A DNA stretch of 64,000 nucleotides from Sulfuriferula sp. (lineage in GTDB: Bacteria > Pseudomonadota > Gammaproteobacteria > Burkholderiales > Sulfuriferulaceae): NCBI GenBank assembly GCA_031291235.1, contig JARLJL010000022.1:394355-458354 (forward strand), written 5' to 3'. A program made the position numbers and the translations under genes. The notes under the pieces were generated by a model. The model saw only the letters and a program-made list of their open reading frames with translations, did no database searches and was not told the origin of the DNA. Shown in pieces: positions 49,104 through 58,836 of the stretch; position 1 is the first letter of the stretch; every line of letters starts with the position of its first letter.

Positions 49104-49829
49104 ATGACATTAGCCATGATCGCAGAAATATCCAGACTGGACGATCAGACGCTTATCTGGATTAATCAATATATGACCAGATGGCCGTTACTGGACAAGT
49201 CTATTGCCTGGGTACTCACCGCAAATATCATCAAATTCGTTCCCATGCTGGCGGCCGGATGCGGGTTATGGTTTGCAAAAACCTTAAAACAGGCATCCAA
49301 TCGGCGTATTCTGATAGAGTCGTTATTGGCCAGTATCGCCGCCTTGGCGATAGGCCGAACCTTGGCTTTGATGCTGCCATTTCGCGACCGACCTTTCGTA
49401 AGGCCGGAATTGCATTTCGTTACTACTTTAAAACCGGTATTACGAAGCTGGAGTTCATTTCCCAGCGATCATGCCGTACTGGCGTTTGCGCTCGCTGCAT
49501 CGCTTTTTCGAATTTCCCCGAAAGTCGGCATGTGGGCTCTATTTCATGCAACCGTCATCATTTGCCTGCCACGATTATATTTCGGCTTGCATCATCCCAC
49601 GGACCTGATAGCAGGCGCATTTATCGGGATACTGACAATCAGTATGTTTTCACGATCGCATGTTTTTAATCCGGTCACGAATTATTTGCTCAGAATCGAA
49701 AACAAATACCCCGGAGCATTTTATGCCATAAGTTTTTTTGTGCTCTATAACATAGGGGAAATGTTTGTAAGTTTTCGTTTCGTCGCCAATTACGTTTTTC
49801 ACGCATTAGAATTGATGATCTTGCCCTGA
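49104..49829 (+). CDS. PAP2-family membrane phosphatase
   Basis: A 241-residue polytopic protein of the type 2 phosphatidic acid phosphatase family (undecaprenyl-pyrophosphate or lipid phosphatases). Motif 1 is in FRDRPFVRP, motif 2 is SSFPSDHAV (PSGH variant with Asp) and motif 3 is PRLYFGLHHPTD with the catalytic His. I prefer ATG 49104, which has GAGAAGG upstream; ATG 49047 would add 19 polar residues. Six hydrophobic segments. It marks the far edge of the decayed island. Confidence 0.82.
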   Translation: MTLAMIAEISRLDDQTLIWINQYMTRWPLLDKSIAWVLTANIIKFVPMLAAGCGLWFAKTLKQASNRRILIESLLASIAALAIGRTLALMLPFRDRPFVRPELHFVTTLKPVLRSWSSFPSDHAVLAFALAASLFRISPKVGMWALFHATVIICLPRLYFGLHHPTDLIAGAFIGILTISMFSRSHVFNPVTNYLLRIENKYPGAFYAISFFVLYNIGEMFVSFRFVANYVFHALELMILP

Positions 49830-50220
49830 CAGAAGTGGTCCAGAAAATTTGAACAGTCTACGTATATAATGACTACTTTGGAGTGCAGATTCAACCGATC
49901 GATGCAACAGACTAGCTGAATCCGCAAGATATTCACAAGCGTCCGCTTTTGACACAGGCGGACGCATTTTGCCAATACTAAGAACGTCCGATACGACCGA
50001 ATAACAGGCCATTATGGCAACCGCTCTGCATACCTGTTTCTGGCACGCAACACTCATTAATATTTGGGAAAAAGCAACCTAGACTTTACCCGTATTTAGC
50101 CTCTACATCACAATATGTACTGAAGCGGGTGAAGTCCATTCAGCCTATTGGAATCACCTCCACCCAGTGCTCCGATTGATCATCTCGGGCGCACCAGATT
50201 CCACACTGTTACACACCGCA
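49830..50220. other. Intergenic region, no supportable gene
   Basis: 391 bp between the PAP2 gene and the convergent mutarotase gene. Apart from the hairpin at 49939-49965 I find no RNA gene, credible reading frame or insertion-sequence end. Confidence 0.5.
49939..49969 (+). terminator. Hairpin terminator after the PAP2 gene
   Basis: Perfect stem GCGTCCGC / GCGGACGC (49939-49946, 49958-49965) with an 11-nt loop, followed by ATTTT. About 110 bp past the PAP2 stop. Confidence 0.65.
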
Positions 50221-51120
50221 TCAATATCCGTCAGTGCTGATCTGTGCCAGTAAATGGTGACTTTGAGCCGATTCGACAATCACGGTATCGGTTGCAGCGT
50301 TGCAAGTTTCCACGCATAACATTTCACGATATTCCCCTACTGCCATATCAGCAAACCCCTTCTCTTTTTCAGTCCACGGATTCCACACCACAGTAGAACT
50401 GCTACCGCGCTTGGCCACATGAATCTTGCGCATTAAGGCACCGTCGTTAATCACACATTCCGCTTGCGTATCGAGATAAACACGATCGGTTTCGCCGGTA
50501 AATACCACGGCACCATCTTGCATATGCTGACCGAAATCGAGCACTTTATCGAGATAGGCGGTCTTATCCAGCCCCAGCACTTCGGTTTTTGTGATATCGC
50601 CAGTACGGAAATAAGTGTGCAGCGCATCGGTAATGGTAAACGGCTTGTCGCCGGTATTGTGCGTCACCAATTCCATCGACAGCGTTTTTCCGGCAGTAAC
50701 GATCAACTCCAGATCGAATGCGTAATCCCATATTGCGCGGGTCTCCGCATCGTCGGAGATGCCCAGCTTAACGTACACGCCTTCGGCATTTTGTCCGGTT
50801 TCGCGTACCTGCCACATGCGGGTACGCACAAAACCGTGAGCAGGCTTGCCCGCCTCGCCTGCACCGAACCACGGCCAGCATACCGGCACACCGCCGCGCA
50901 CGCCCTTGCCGGCCTGATACACCGCGGCCCGGCTTACCCATAATACCGGCTGCTGCCCTGTCGGCTGCCACTCCAGCACTTGTGCGCCTTGCACGGCAAT
51001 ACGCGCACTGGCGTCTGCGCTGGTGATTTCAATGACCGGCATCCCGGCAGCAGCTTCGACAAAACGCAATACATCCGGAATGGCGAATTGCTGATTAAGG
51101 GTTTCCACACTGACTGACAT
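50221..51120 (-). CDS. D-hexose-6-phosphate mutarotase (YeaD-like)
   Basis: A 299-residue galactose-mutarotase-fold enzyme that interconverts anomers of glucose-6-phosphate-type sugars. GVPVCWPWFGAGEAGKPAHGFVR, the sugar-binding His in DALHTYFRTGDI, and VGEYREMLCVETCNA with the catalytic Glu are all present. It lies 48 bp downstream of the Atm1-like ABC gene on the same strand and may support the sugar metabolism encoded at 30-36 kb. Confidence 0.93.
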   Translation of the reverse strand: MSVSVETLNQQFAIPDVLRFVEAAAGMPVIEITSADASARIAVQGAQVLEWQPTGQQPVLWVSRAAVYQAGKGVRGGVPVCWPWFGAGEAGKPAHGFVRTRMWQVRETGQNAEGVYVKLGISDDAETRAIWDYAFDLELIVTAGKTLSMELVTHNTGDKPFTITDALHTYFRTGDITKTEVLGLDKTAYLDKVLDFGQHMQDGAVVFTGETDRVYLDTQAECVINDGALMRKIHVAKRGSSSTVVWNPWTEKEKGFADMAVGEYREMLCVETCNAATDTVIVESAQSHHLLAQISTDGY

Positions 51121-51168
51121 AAATTGCTCCTGTTAATTAAAATATACGGAAAATCCAGCGGTCTGACG

Positions 51169-52977
51169 TTACAGCCCGACCTCTTCCTTTTCCTGCTCAA
51201 CTTCCTGTTCCTGTTGCTGCATCGCCCATAATTTGGCGTACACGCCTTCTGCTGCAAGCAATTCGCGATGACTGCCGCGCTCGACGATCAAGCCGTGCTC
51301 CATCACCAGTATCTGATCCGCGTCCACTATCGTCGACAACCTATGGGCAATAGTCAATGTGGTACGCGTTTTGGCAACTTCCTTCAATTCGGCCTGAATG
51401 ATTTTTTCCGTCTGCGTATCCAGTGCAGAGGTTGCTTCATCCAGAATCAGAATAGCCGGATTTTTGAGTATCGTGCGTGCAATAGCGACACGCTGCTTTT
51501 CGCCGCCCGACAGTTTCAGACCGCGCTCCCCTACGGTAGTATCCCAGCCGTTAGGCAGAGATTCGATGAAGTACAGGATATGAGCGGCGCGCGCGGCTTC
51601 CACGATTTCCTCGCGGCTGGCGGTCGGGCGGCCATACGCGATGTTGTAATAGATACTGTCGTTAAACAAAACCGTATCCTGCGGCACGATCCCGATCGCG
51701 GCACGCAGACTGGACTGGGTCACGTCGCGGATATCCTGACCGTCTATCGTAATGCGCCCCTCGCCGACTTCATAGAACCGGTATAGCAATCGCGACAGCG
51801 TCGATTTGCCTGCCCCGCTGGTACCGACCACGGCCACATTATGACCTGCCGGAATATCGAAACTGATGCCTTGCAGAATACTGCGATTACTGTCGTAGCC
51901 GAAACGCACCTGTTCAAATTTCACAGTGCCGCCATGCAGCTGCAATACCTTGGCAGCAGGCGCATCGGCGACCTCGCGATTGACGTTTAGCAGCTTGAAC
52001 AACCGCTCGATATCAGTCAGCGACTGCTTGATTTCCCGGTACATCACACCCAGAAAATTCAGCGGAATAAACATCTGAATCAGAAACGCATTAATCATGA
52101 CCAGATCGCCGACAGTCATCTTGCCGGCCACCACGCCGGCCGATGCACGCATCAGCATGATCGTCACGCCTATCGCAATAATGGCGGCCTGAGCGGCATT
52201 CAGCATACCTAGCGAAGTCTGGTTTTTTACCGCTGCCGCCTCCCAATTTTGCAAACTGCTGTCGTATCGCCGCGCCTCGAATTCCTCATTGCTGAAATAT
52301 TTCACGGTTTCGTAGTTCAACAGGCTGTCTATTGCCTTGGTGTTGGCCTGCGAATCCATCTCGTTCATTTGACGGCGCAACTTGGTGCGCCATTCCGTAA
52401 TGCTGATCGTCAACGCGATATAAATCACCAGCACCGTCAGCGTAATCGCCGCATAAACCCAATCGAATTTCGCAAACAATATACCGGCAACCAGACTGAT
52501 TTCTATCAGCGTCGGCAATACCGAAAACAGGCTTAAATGTATCAGCGACGAAATTCCGCGCGCGCCGCGCTCGATATCCCGCGACACGCCGCCGGTCTGC
52601 CGTTCCAGATGAAAACGCAGTGACAGGCTGTGCAAATGCCTGAACACCTCCAGGCCGACGCGCCGTATCGCACGCTGCGTGACTTTGGCAAACACAATAT
52701 CGCGCAAATCGGAAAACACCGTGCTCGCCATCCGCAGCAGACCGTAACCAGACAGCAGCGCGACCGGCACTATCAACAATGCATGCGGCTGATTAAGCGT
52801 ATCCACGATGTGTTTCAGGACGATAGGAATGGAAACAACTGCCAGCTTCGCGCCAATCAGAAAGCTCAGCGCGATAAAAACGCGCCATTTATATTCCCAC
52901 AAATAAGGCAACAACAAGCGCACGGTACGCCAATCGGCTGTACCCGGCGGACCACCAACAGAACCGGAATGACGCAT
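51169..52977 (-). CDS. Atm1/HMT1-type ABC exporter (permease-ATPase fusion)
   Basis: A 602-residue half transporter. Six membrane helices (to about 330) precede an ATPase domain with Walker A GTSGAGKST, signature LSGGEKQRVAIAR and Walker B ILILDEATSALD. The family (Atm1, HMT1 and bacterial NaAtm1) exports glutathione-linked metals or sulfur species. The C-terminus is Glu/Gln-rich (QQQEQEVEQEKEEVG). The family match comes from the membrane domain (FNFLGVMYREIKQSLTDIE type). Confidence 0.88.
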   Translation of the reverse strand: MRHSGSVGGPPGTADWRTVRLLLPYLWEYKWRVFIALSFLIGAKLAVVSIPIVLKHIVDTLNQPHALLIVPVALLSGYGLLRMASTVFSDLRDIVFAKVTQRAIRRVGLEVFRHLHSLSLRFHLERQTGGVSRDIERGARGISSLIHLSLFSVLPTLIEISLVAGILFAKFDWVYAAITLTVLVIYIALTISITEWRTKLRRQMNEMDSQANTKAIDSLLNYETVKYFSNEEFEARRYDSSLQNWEAAAVKNQTSLGMLNAAQAAIIAIGVTIMLMRASAGVVAGKMTVGDLVMINAFLIQMFIPLNFLGVMYREIKQSLTDIERLFKLLNVNREVADAPAAKVLQLHGGTVKFEQVRFGYDSNRSILQGISFDIPAGHNVAVVGTSGAGKSTLSRLLYRFYEVGEGRITIDGQDIRDVTQSSLRAAIGIVPQDTVLFNDSIYYNIAYGRPTASREEIVEAARAAHILYFIESLPNGWDTTVGERGLKLSGGEKQRVAIARTILKNPAILILDEATSALDTQTEKIIQAELKEVAKTRTTLTIAHRLSTIVDADQILVMEHGLIVERGSHRELLAAEGVYAKLWAMQQQEQEVEQEKEEVGL

Positions 52978-53048
52978 AATTACTCGATTTAAAGAATTTC
53001 AGACAGTATCAAAATAACGCGGACTATTATTATGCTGCGGCAAATTAC

Positions 53049-54434
53049 CTAATCGTTTTTCGACATCAGCATGGCTTTATAAGGTTGCTCGTATTTCAGC
53101 AGAATATCGTAATAAGTGCGAATATTTTCAACGAAAACAACTGCCTCGCCGCCCCGGCAAAAGCCGTGTTTCACAGTGGCATGATGCGCCGAACTGGATA
53201 GCAGCGGCATGGTCTGCTTGATATCGCACCAGGCCGAAGGATTAAGATTGCGCCGTTGCGCCAGGACGCGCGCGTCTTCCAGGTGGCCTTGACCCTGATT
53301 ATAAGCTGCCAGCGCCATCCACGTTCGATCCGGCTCCACAATTTTCAACGGCATTTGATCTACCAGCAACGCCAGATATTTCGCACCGCCCAGAATGCTC
53401 TGCCGCGGATCCAGCCGGTCATCCACTTTCATAGTATCCGCAGTATCCGTCGTCATCATCATTAAACCGCGCACCCCGGTCGGTGAAGTCGCAAAAGGAT
53501 TCCAGTGCGACTCCTGATATCCGATGGCTGCAATCAGTCGCCAGTCTATCCCGGTCACGGCTTGCGCCTCCTGAAAATACTTACGAAATTTAGGAAGTAC
53601 ATTTCGCATTTTATCCAGAAAGCCAGCCACATCCGCATCTTCCAGTCTGTCGGCATGACCGTAATAACGATCGATAATTTGCTTTAATGTACCGTCGCGA
53701 CTAATTTTCCCGAAGAACGCCTGAACCTGCGCGAACAAAGCTGGATCGGGCGTTTTAGGAAATGCCCAGGCCAGCTGATCCGTCTGCGGTACTTCAAAAG
53801 CCACATCGAGATTAGTGTAAAAATTGCGCGCAATATCGAATTCATTAGAGTCCGCCAGCACAGCATCGACTTCCCCGCGCGACAAACGATCAAGCGATTC
53901 CTCATCCCATTTCGCCTGCATTTCAGTCCAGCGCAAACCGGGGACTGATTTGGCAACCTTGCGCAAGGTTTCGACATGGCTGGTGCCGGCCACAGCTTCC
54001 ACACGCAAACCCTTGAGCCCGTTAAAATCGACCGGTTTGACACCTTGGGTATTATAGATAACCTGCTGTTTTACCAATAAATAAGGCGGGCCAAACGATA
54101 GCGTCTTTTTGCGCGAATCCAGCGCACTGATGCCAGCAGCGGCAAAATGCGCCTGACGCTGCGACAGCATGGTAAACATGTCATGCAGATTCGCGGCCTC
54201 GACAAAGCGTACCTTGTACCCGTATTGCTGAGCGAACAGGGTCACCAGATCGTATTCGAAACCGCTAGGCTGGCCATTGGCCCCCTCGAAATATGTCGTC
54301 GGCCCGTTATGCGTCAGCACCACCAGTTCGCCCGATTGCGACGGCGGCGGTATCGGATGCGGTGCGAACGAAGGCAAATGCGGCATATCGCATCCCGCCA
54401 GCAGCAGAATAAGCAAAGATAATAAAATTCGCAT
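53049..54434 (-). CDS. mltF: Membrane-bound lytic transglycosylase MltF-like
   Basis: A 461-residue two-domain protein with a lipoprotein signal (LLLAGC, Cys15). The N-terminal solute-binding-like domain (about 35-265, starting GELVVLTHNGPTTYFEG) regulates the C-terminal SLT domain (about 285-440). AAIGYQESHWNPFATSPTG contains the catalytic Glu, and GVRGLMMMTTDTA follows. Cleaves peptidoglycan at the inner face of the outer membrane during remodelling. Shorter than E. coli MltF (518 residues) but complete. Confidence 0.92.
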   Translation of the reverse strand: MRILLSLLILLLAGCDMPHLPSFAPHPIPPPSQSGELVVLTHNGPTTYFEGANGQPSGFEYDLVTLFAQQYGYKVRFVEAANLHDMFTMLSQRQAHFAAAGISALDSRKKTLSFGPPYLLVKQQVIYNTQGVKPVDFNGLKGLRVEAVAGTSHVETLRKVAKSVPGLRWTEMQAKWDEESLDRLSRGEVDAVLADSNEFDIARNFYTNLDVAFEVPQTDQLAWAFPKTPDPALFAQVQAFFGKISRDGTLKQIIDRYYGHADRLEDADVAGFLDKMRNVLPKFRKYFQEAQAVTGIDWRLIAAIGYQESHWNPFATSPTGVRGLMMMTTDTADTMKVDDRLDPRQSILGGAKYLALLVDQMPLKIVEPDRTWMALAAYNQGQGHLEDARVLAQRRNLNPSAWCDIKQTMPLLSSSAHHATVKHGFCRGGEAVVFVENIRTYYDILLKYEQPYKAMLMSKND

Positions 54435-54523
54435 AAATGCCAGTCTCGCCGAGTTTTGAAGAATTGTCTAGCATTCAAAAGCACTTCTAATTTTTAACAG
54501 ATAACGATACAATAGCGGGCTAC

Positions 54524-54613
54524 GGAGAGGTGGCAGAGTGGTCGAATGTACCTGACTCGAAATCAGGCGTAGGTGCAAACCTACCGTGGGTTCAAATCCC
54601 ACCCTCTCCGCCA
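54524..54613 (+). tRNA. tRNA-Ser(CGA)
   Basis: A 90-nt gene with acceptor GGAGAGG/CCTCTCC, anticodon loop CTCGAAA (anticodon CGA), long variable arm CGTAGGTGCAAACCTACC, T-arm GGTTCAAATCC and encoded CCA. TACAAT at 54508 is a possible -10. Reads UCG. Confidence 0.96.
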
Positions 54614-54684
54614 CCTGCAAAACAATCAGTTTACCCCGTATGTCTCACCATACTTAATGCTGTGCTCTCATAACGGCGGTATCC

Positions 54685-55167
54685 ATGAAATTCGAACATC
54701 TCATTGAAATAAACAATCCGGCAAACCACCATATCCCGCACCTGCCCATAGAACATTTGTGGCAAGGCCTGATACTGCGCGCCAAATCGCCCAAGCTATT
54801 CGTGCCTCATCTCGACGAATGCCACATATTGGAAACCACAGAAAACACTGTGTCACGCGTATCGCACTACGGCACACTGACTGTGCGCGACACCGTCATC
54901 TTTGCCCCGCTGCAGCACATCCATTACCTGGTTCCGCCGCAGGGCGAAATTGGCGCCTCCAGTCTGAAGATGTCGCTGGAAACGCTGGGGGACGGCGTAC
55001 TGTTCGTGCGATTCCTATACGAAGACGATAAGTGCGAAGCCGCTAACGCAGCGGATGCGATGTACGATGAGTTTCGCAAATCCGCCTATCATGAAGCCGA
55101 TATCGACACCATCCGCATCATTCGCGAAATGGCGCTGGAAGGCCGTTTCGATACGCCGTTAATCTAA
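54685..55167 (+). CDS. AtaL-like (DUF1857) SRPBCC-fold protein
   Basis: A 160-residue protein of the START/SRPBCC ligand-binding fold, AtaL-like branch. IPHLPIEHLWQGLILRAKSP, ILETTENTVSRVSHYGTLTVRDTVIFAP and FRKSAYHEADIDTIRIIREM match the family pattern. Such domains bind hydrophobic ligands; physiological ligand unknown. Stands alone downstream of tRNA-Ser(CGA), convergent with the giant flavoprotein. Confidence 0.8.
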   Translation: MKFEHLIEINNPANHHIPHLPIEHLWQGLILRAKSPKLFVPHLDECHILETTENTVSRVSHYGTLTVRDTVIFAPLQHIHYLVPPQGEIGASSLKMSLETLGDGVLFVRFLYEDDKCEAANAADAMYDEFRKSAYHEADIDTIRIIREMALEGRFDTPLI

Positions 55168-55179
55168 CGACATGCCAAC

Positions 55180-58100
55180 TCAGACATGATCGATCCCGCT
55201 TCTCACCAATAAATAATCCAGCCAGATATTAGTCAGCTTTTCCGCCATGGAGTTCTGCGCCAGACGCGCGTCCAGGTTATCCATATCGACCCATTGCAAC
55301 GGCTGATCCTGTCCTGCACACGAAAATACCGCATGGGTACGCAAACCGGTAGCCGGATCAATATGCCACTGCAGGCACTGCGCGCACACCCCCTGCAGCA
55401 TGCATTGCATAGGGCTGGGAACGGAACAGATCGCAGTCACATCACTACGAAAGCTGTCGCGCATATCGCCCTGCATCGCCTCCTGCATCATGCGCAACAA
55501 TACCCGGCTACCGATGACCAGCACACGATCCACGCTGGATAACGGAATCATGGGGCCGGATTGGCTGCCGGCAAATTCGCCATCGGCATAACGGCGCAGC
55601 ATGCTCATGTAATCGCCGGTCAGGCTGGTATCCTGCGGACGCCGGGCGGATATGGGAGAGCCGCTCGCCGTACACCAGATCACCGCATCGGCCGCAGCTT
55701 CAAGTCTGTCCTGCTGATACACCTCGTCCGCGGTACGGAATCCGGCAAAATACAATACCCGATTGCCGCGCGCGCGCAATGCCGGCCCCAATGTACCCAT
55801 CACTGCCGCGCCGCGGCGTCCGGCCGTTACCAAAATGGTCTGATTTTCGGGCAGCTCGGTCGCTTTCCCGGTCGGCCCCATCAGCACGACTGGCGTATTT
55901 ACCTGCAATGTCGCACACAACCTCGAGCTGGCGCCAGCTTCCAGTATCATCAACGAAATCAGTCCGGTATCGGCATCCACTTTCGCACCGGTTAGCGCCA
56001 TGCCTTCTGTTTGCAAACGCGTGCCTTCCACCATCCGGCTCAGGCTTTCGTAGTTTTGCAAACGATAAAATTGACCGGGTCGGAAGTTTCGGGCTGCCAT
56101 CGGTGCGCGTATGCTGACCTCGATCACGCTGGGACTGTGACGTCGCACATCGGCCACACGCGGTTGCAACATGTCGTCCATGCGCTCACGAAACGCCGGA
56201 TAATCGTCGTCGGCAGCAACTTGCTGCCCGAGCACCTCCATGATCCGGGGATAAGTACGCATGCTTGAAGCAATAGCCTTGACCACGCTGCCGTGAAACA
56301 CCGGATGCGTATCACCGATAAAACTTACGCGGCGATCGTTACGGTCATAGGAAGTAAACGGGCCGGTATTTTCGGCTTTATTGCTCTGCGCCACCCGAAC
56401 TGCCTGCAAACCTGCAGGCGTCTCCGTATACGGCATGAAATGTTCGCCCTGCATCACAAAGCTACCTGCATGCTCGCGCTCGTATATCGTATTCGGTGCC
56501 GCGCCCGCTGCGGTAAAGATGGCCCGCGCCGGTAAACTTACCGATTCGCCGCTATCTTCCCACTTGCCTTCCGTATTCAACCGGGAACGTCGACAAGTCA
56601 GCGATTCCACGTACGAGAACCGGTCGAGATTCGCCTTTACCGGCTGCATGCCTTCGGCATAATAAATTCCCTCTTCCAGCGCCTTGCTGACCTCTTCGTG
56701 ATTGCGCAAATAAGCCGGCGATTCGTTCATACTGCGACGATAAATAACGGTAACGCCGCCCCAGGCATGCAGCAATGGAACGAAATTCGGCATTTCCTGC
56801 GCTGCAGCAGCCCGGATACGCTCATTACGCACCGCTGTGCCATGCTCCAGGAATTCCTCCAGTATGCCTATGGATTCTTCGTCCAGCTGCTCGCGTACCC
56901 GCGCCTCGCCTAAAGTGCAGGCCAGTCGCTCATAGCGCAGCAAGGTTTTCTCCACCTGGGCGATATAATAAGCCTGCACTTCGGTGGCAGTATCGAGCGC
57001 AGTCAGGCCGCCGCCTATCACTACGGCAGGCAGGCGCACTTGCAGATTGGCCAGACTGCTGGCCTTGGCCGCGCCCGTCAGCTGCAATGCCATCAGAAAA
57101 TCGTTAGCCTGACGCATGCCGCGCGCCAGACTATTCTCGATCGCCACTACGCGCGGCAACCCGGCGCCGGTTGCGATGCTGACGTGATCGAAACCCAGCG
57201 CCCAAGCATCATCCAGCGTCACTGTGCCGCCCAGACGCACGCCGCCGAATACCTGAAACAGCTTGCGCCGCGCCAGACTCAGGTAAATCAGCTTGAGAAA
57301 ATTCTTGTCCCAGCGCACCGTGATGCCGTATTCGGCAACGCCGCCGAATCCGGCCATGATGCGCGTATCGAGCTGTTCTTCAAGCGCGGTGTAATCACGC
57401 ACCGCGCCGTACAGTAGTGTATCCGGCAGCGGTTCGATTTTAAGCCCGTCGATGCCGACCACGGCGCAGCCTTCCATGGTCAGATGATGCGCCATGGTAA
57501 AACCGGCAGGCCCCATGCCCGCGATCAGCACTTTCTTGCCGTTATACGATTTTGGCAGATACTGCCGAGCGCGTAACGGATTCCAGCGCGTCAGCAAATC
57601 GTACAGCTCCACACCCCAGGGCAGCTGCAATACGTCCGTGAGCACGCGGGTCTCGATCTGCGGAATATCGACCGGCGACTGCTTCTGGTAAATACAGGCT
57701 TTCATGCAATCGTTGCAGATACGATGGCCGGTCGCCGGCACCATGGGGTTATCGACCATCGCCATGGCAAGCGCCGCGATATTCAGGCCGTCGCGCTTTA
57801 GCATATGCATCTCGGATATTTTTTCCTCCAGCGGACATCCGGTCAGCATCACACCCAGCGGATTCAGCTTAAAGCCGCGCTCAGGTTCGCCTTTCTTTTC
57901 CGGAAAGCCCTTGGAGCAAAAATCGCCTTCATGCTCGTGGCAATAGATGCAGTAATTCACCTCACCCTGTACGGCACATGCCGACATGCGCCGGTCGGTC
58001 AGTTTAAAGCCGTCGCGGCGACGCAATGTCTCGGGTATCGCGGCTACCGACACCGTCCCGGCTCGCGGCTGAAAATTCACCAGATGCTGGTGATCCACGC

Positions 58101-58692
58101 CTTGCGGCAATTTGAAACTGGTCCAGCTGCCGACAACGGCGGCAGCCTGCGCCTCGGTCAAAGCCAGTATGCACCATTGCGTCAGTTGCTCTATAGCTAT
58201 GGCGTTGCCGGCCTCGTCAGTCAGCAGATCGAGCGCATAACGTGCTACTGCGAGCTCGCGATCCGTATCCTCTGCCGGTAATACCGATATCAGCCAAGCG
58301 TCCAACTCGGCGAAGCTTGCCGTTACATCCCTGACCAGCAAGCGTTTACGGGCGCGCCGTTGCACAAACAGTTTCTTGAATTTCAGGATGACGTCATGCG
58401 AGCGCACCTGATCGCGTGACGCGGCGACAGCCTGCTCGATATCAAACAGCCGACTTACGACGGTTTCCAGCACAGAGGCGCAAGCCAGCAGCAGGGTGCT
58501 GGTCTCGATCGCCGTCAATTCGCGCTCATCTTCGCGGTAACGCAGCAAACGCGCATGCATCTCGGCATCGTGCGCCTGCACCTTGTCGAGAAATGCCCGA
58601 TCCAGCTGCAACAACCCCTCCCGCGTAAACAGATCCGGGAACTTCAGCCCCGGCAATGTCAAGGACGGTTCATCGAACGGCTCATTCATCAT
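55180..58692 (-). CDS. Giant multi-domain flavo/iron-sulfur pyridine-nucleotide oxidoreductase
   Basis: 1170 residues. After a helical N-terminus (1-230) comes a cysteine-rich region (Cys248/251/259/286, then Cys326/329/333 in RICNDCMKAC) like the GltD/dihydropyrimidine-dehydrogenase Fe-S module. Next is an FAD domain with GMGPAGFTMAHH (392 onward), and an NAD(P) region with VVIGGGLTALDTA. The C-terminal third resembles a ferredoxin-reductase/DHODB electron-transfer domain (RPGQFYRLQNYES) ending in a [2Fe-2S]-like motif CMLQGVCAQC (1097-1106) plus a later Cys. It probably moves electrons between NAD(P)H and another carrier. I start at ATG 58692; an in-frame ATG follows at once. Substrate unknown. 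Confidence 0.82.
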   Translation of the reverse strand: MMNEPFDEPSLTLPGLKFPDLFTREGLLQLDRAFLDKVQAHDAEMHARLLRYREDERELTAIETSTLLLACASVLETVVSRLFDIEQAVAASRDQVRSHDVILKFKKLFVQRRARKRLLVRDVTASFAELDAWLISVLPAEDTDRELAVARYALDLLTDEAGNAIAIEQLTQWCILALTEAQAAAVVGSWTSFKLPQGVDHQHLVNFQPRAGTVSVAAIPETLRRRDGFKLTDRRMSACAVQGEVNYCIYCHEHEGDFCSKGFPEKKGEPERGFKLNPLGVMLTGCPLEEKISEMHMLKRDGLNIAALAMAMVDNPMVPATGHRICNDCMKACIYQKQSPVDIPQIETRVLTDVLQLPWGVELYDLLTRWNPLRARQYLPKSYNGKKVLIAGMGPAGFTMAHHLTMEGCAVVGIDGLKIEPLPDTLLYGAVRDYTALEEQLDTRIMAGFGGVAEYGITVRWDKNFLKLIYLSLARRKLFQVFGGVRLGGTVTLDDAWALGFDHVSIATGAGLPRVVAIENSLARGMRQANDFLMALQLTGAAKASSLANLQVRLPAVVIGGGLTALDTATEVQAYYIAQVEKTLLRYERLACTLGEARVREQLDEESIGILEEFLEHGTAVRNERIRAAAAQEMPNFVPLLHAWGGVTVIYRRSMNESPAYLRNHEEVSKALEEGIYYAEGMQPVKANLDRFSYVESLTCRRSRLNTEGKWEDSGESVSLPARAIFTAAGAAPNTIYEREHAGSFVMQGEHFMPYTETPAGLQAVRVAQSNKAENTGPFTSYDRNDRRVSFIGDTHPVFHGSVVKAIASSMRTYPRIMEVLGQQVAADDDYPAFRERMDDMLQPRVADVRRHSPSVIEVSIRAPMAARNFRPGQFYRLQNYESLSRMVEGTRLQTEGMALTGAKVDADTGLISLMILEAGASSRLCATLQVNTPVVLMGPTGKATELPENQTILVTAGRRGAAVMGTLGPALRARGNRVLYFAGFRTADEVYQQDRLEAAADAVIWCTASGSPISARRPQDTSLTGDYMSMLRRYADGEFAGSQSGPMIPLSSVDRVLVIGSRVLLRMMQEAMQGDMRDSFRSDVTAICSVPSPMQCMLQGVCAQCLQWHIDPATGLRTHAVFSCAGQDQPLQWVDMDNLDARLAQNSMAEKLTNIWLDYLLVRSGIDHV

Positions 58693-58780
58693 GGCAAATT
58701 CCCGGTCTGGCGTTGCAAGATTGCGAGTACGACGGTTAATCTTAGTCGATTTTAGCCTGAACATCCTGCCCAAAGCGACA

Positions 58781-58812
58781 AAGCCCCCGGCACGTCACCA
58801 TGCCGGGGGCTT
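58781..58812 (-). terminator. Strong terminator after the PhoX-like gene
   Basis: Perfect 12-bp stem AAGCCCCCGGCA / TGCCGGGGGCTT with 8-nt loop, followed on the minus strand by TTTGTCGCTTT. It separates the PhoX-like gene from the giant flavoprotein gene. Confidence 0.82.
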
Positions 58813-58836
58813 CTTATGTTACAACTCAGTTGCAAA

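Noticed and set aside
49806..50057. 83-codon minus-strand frame and GGTCCAGAAAATTTGAAC string after the PAP2 gene
   Set aside because: The string suggested an insertion-sequence end, but I find no partner inverted repeat, target duplication or transposase, and the frame has no family features.
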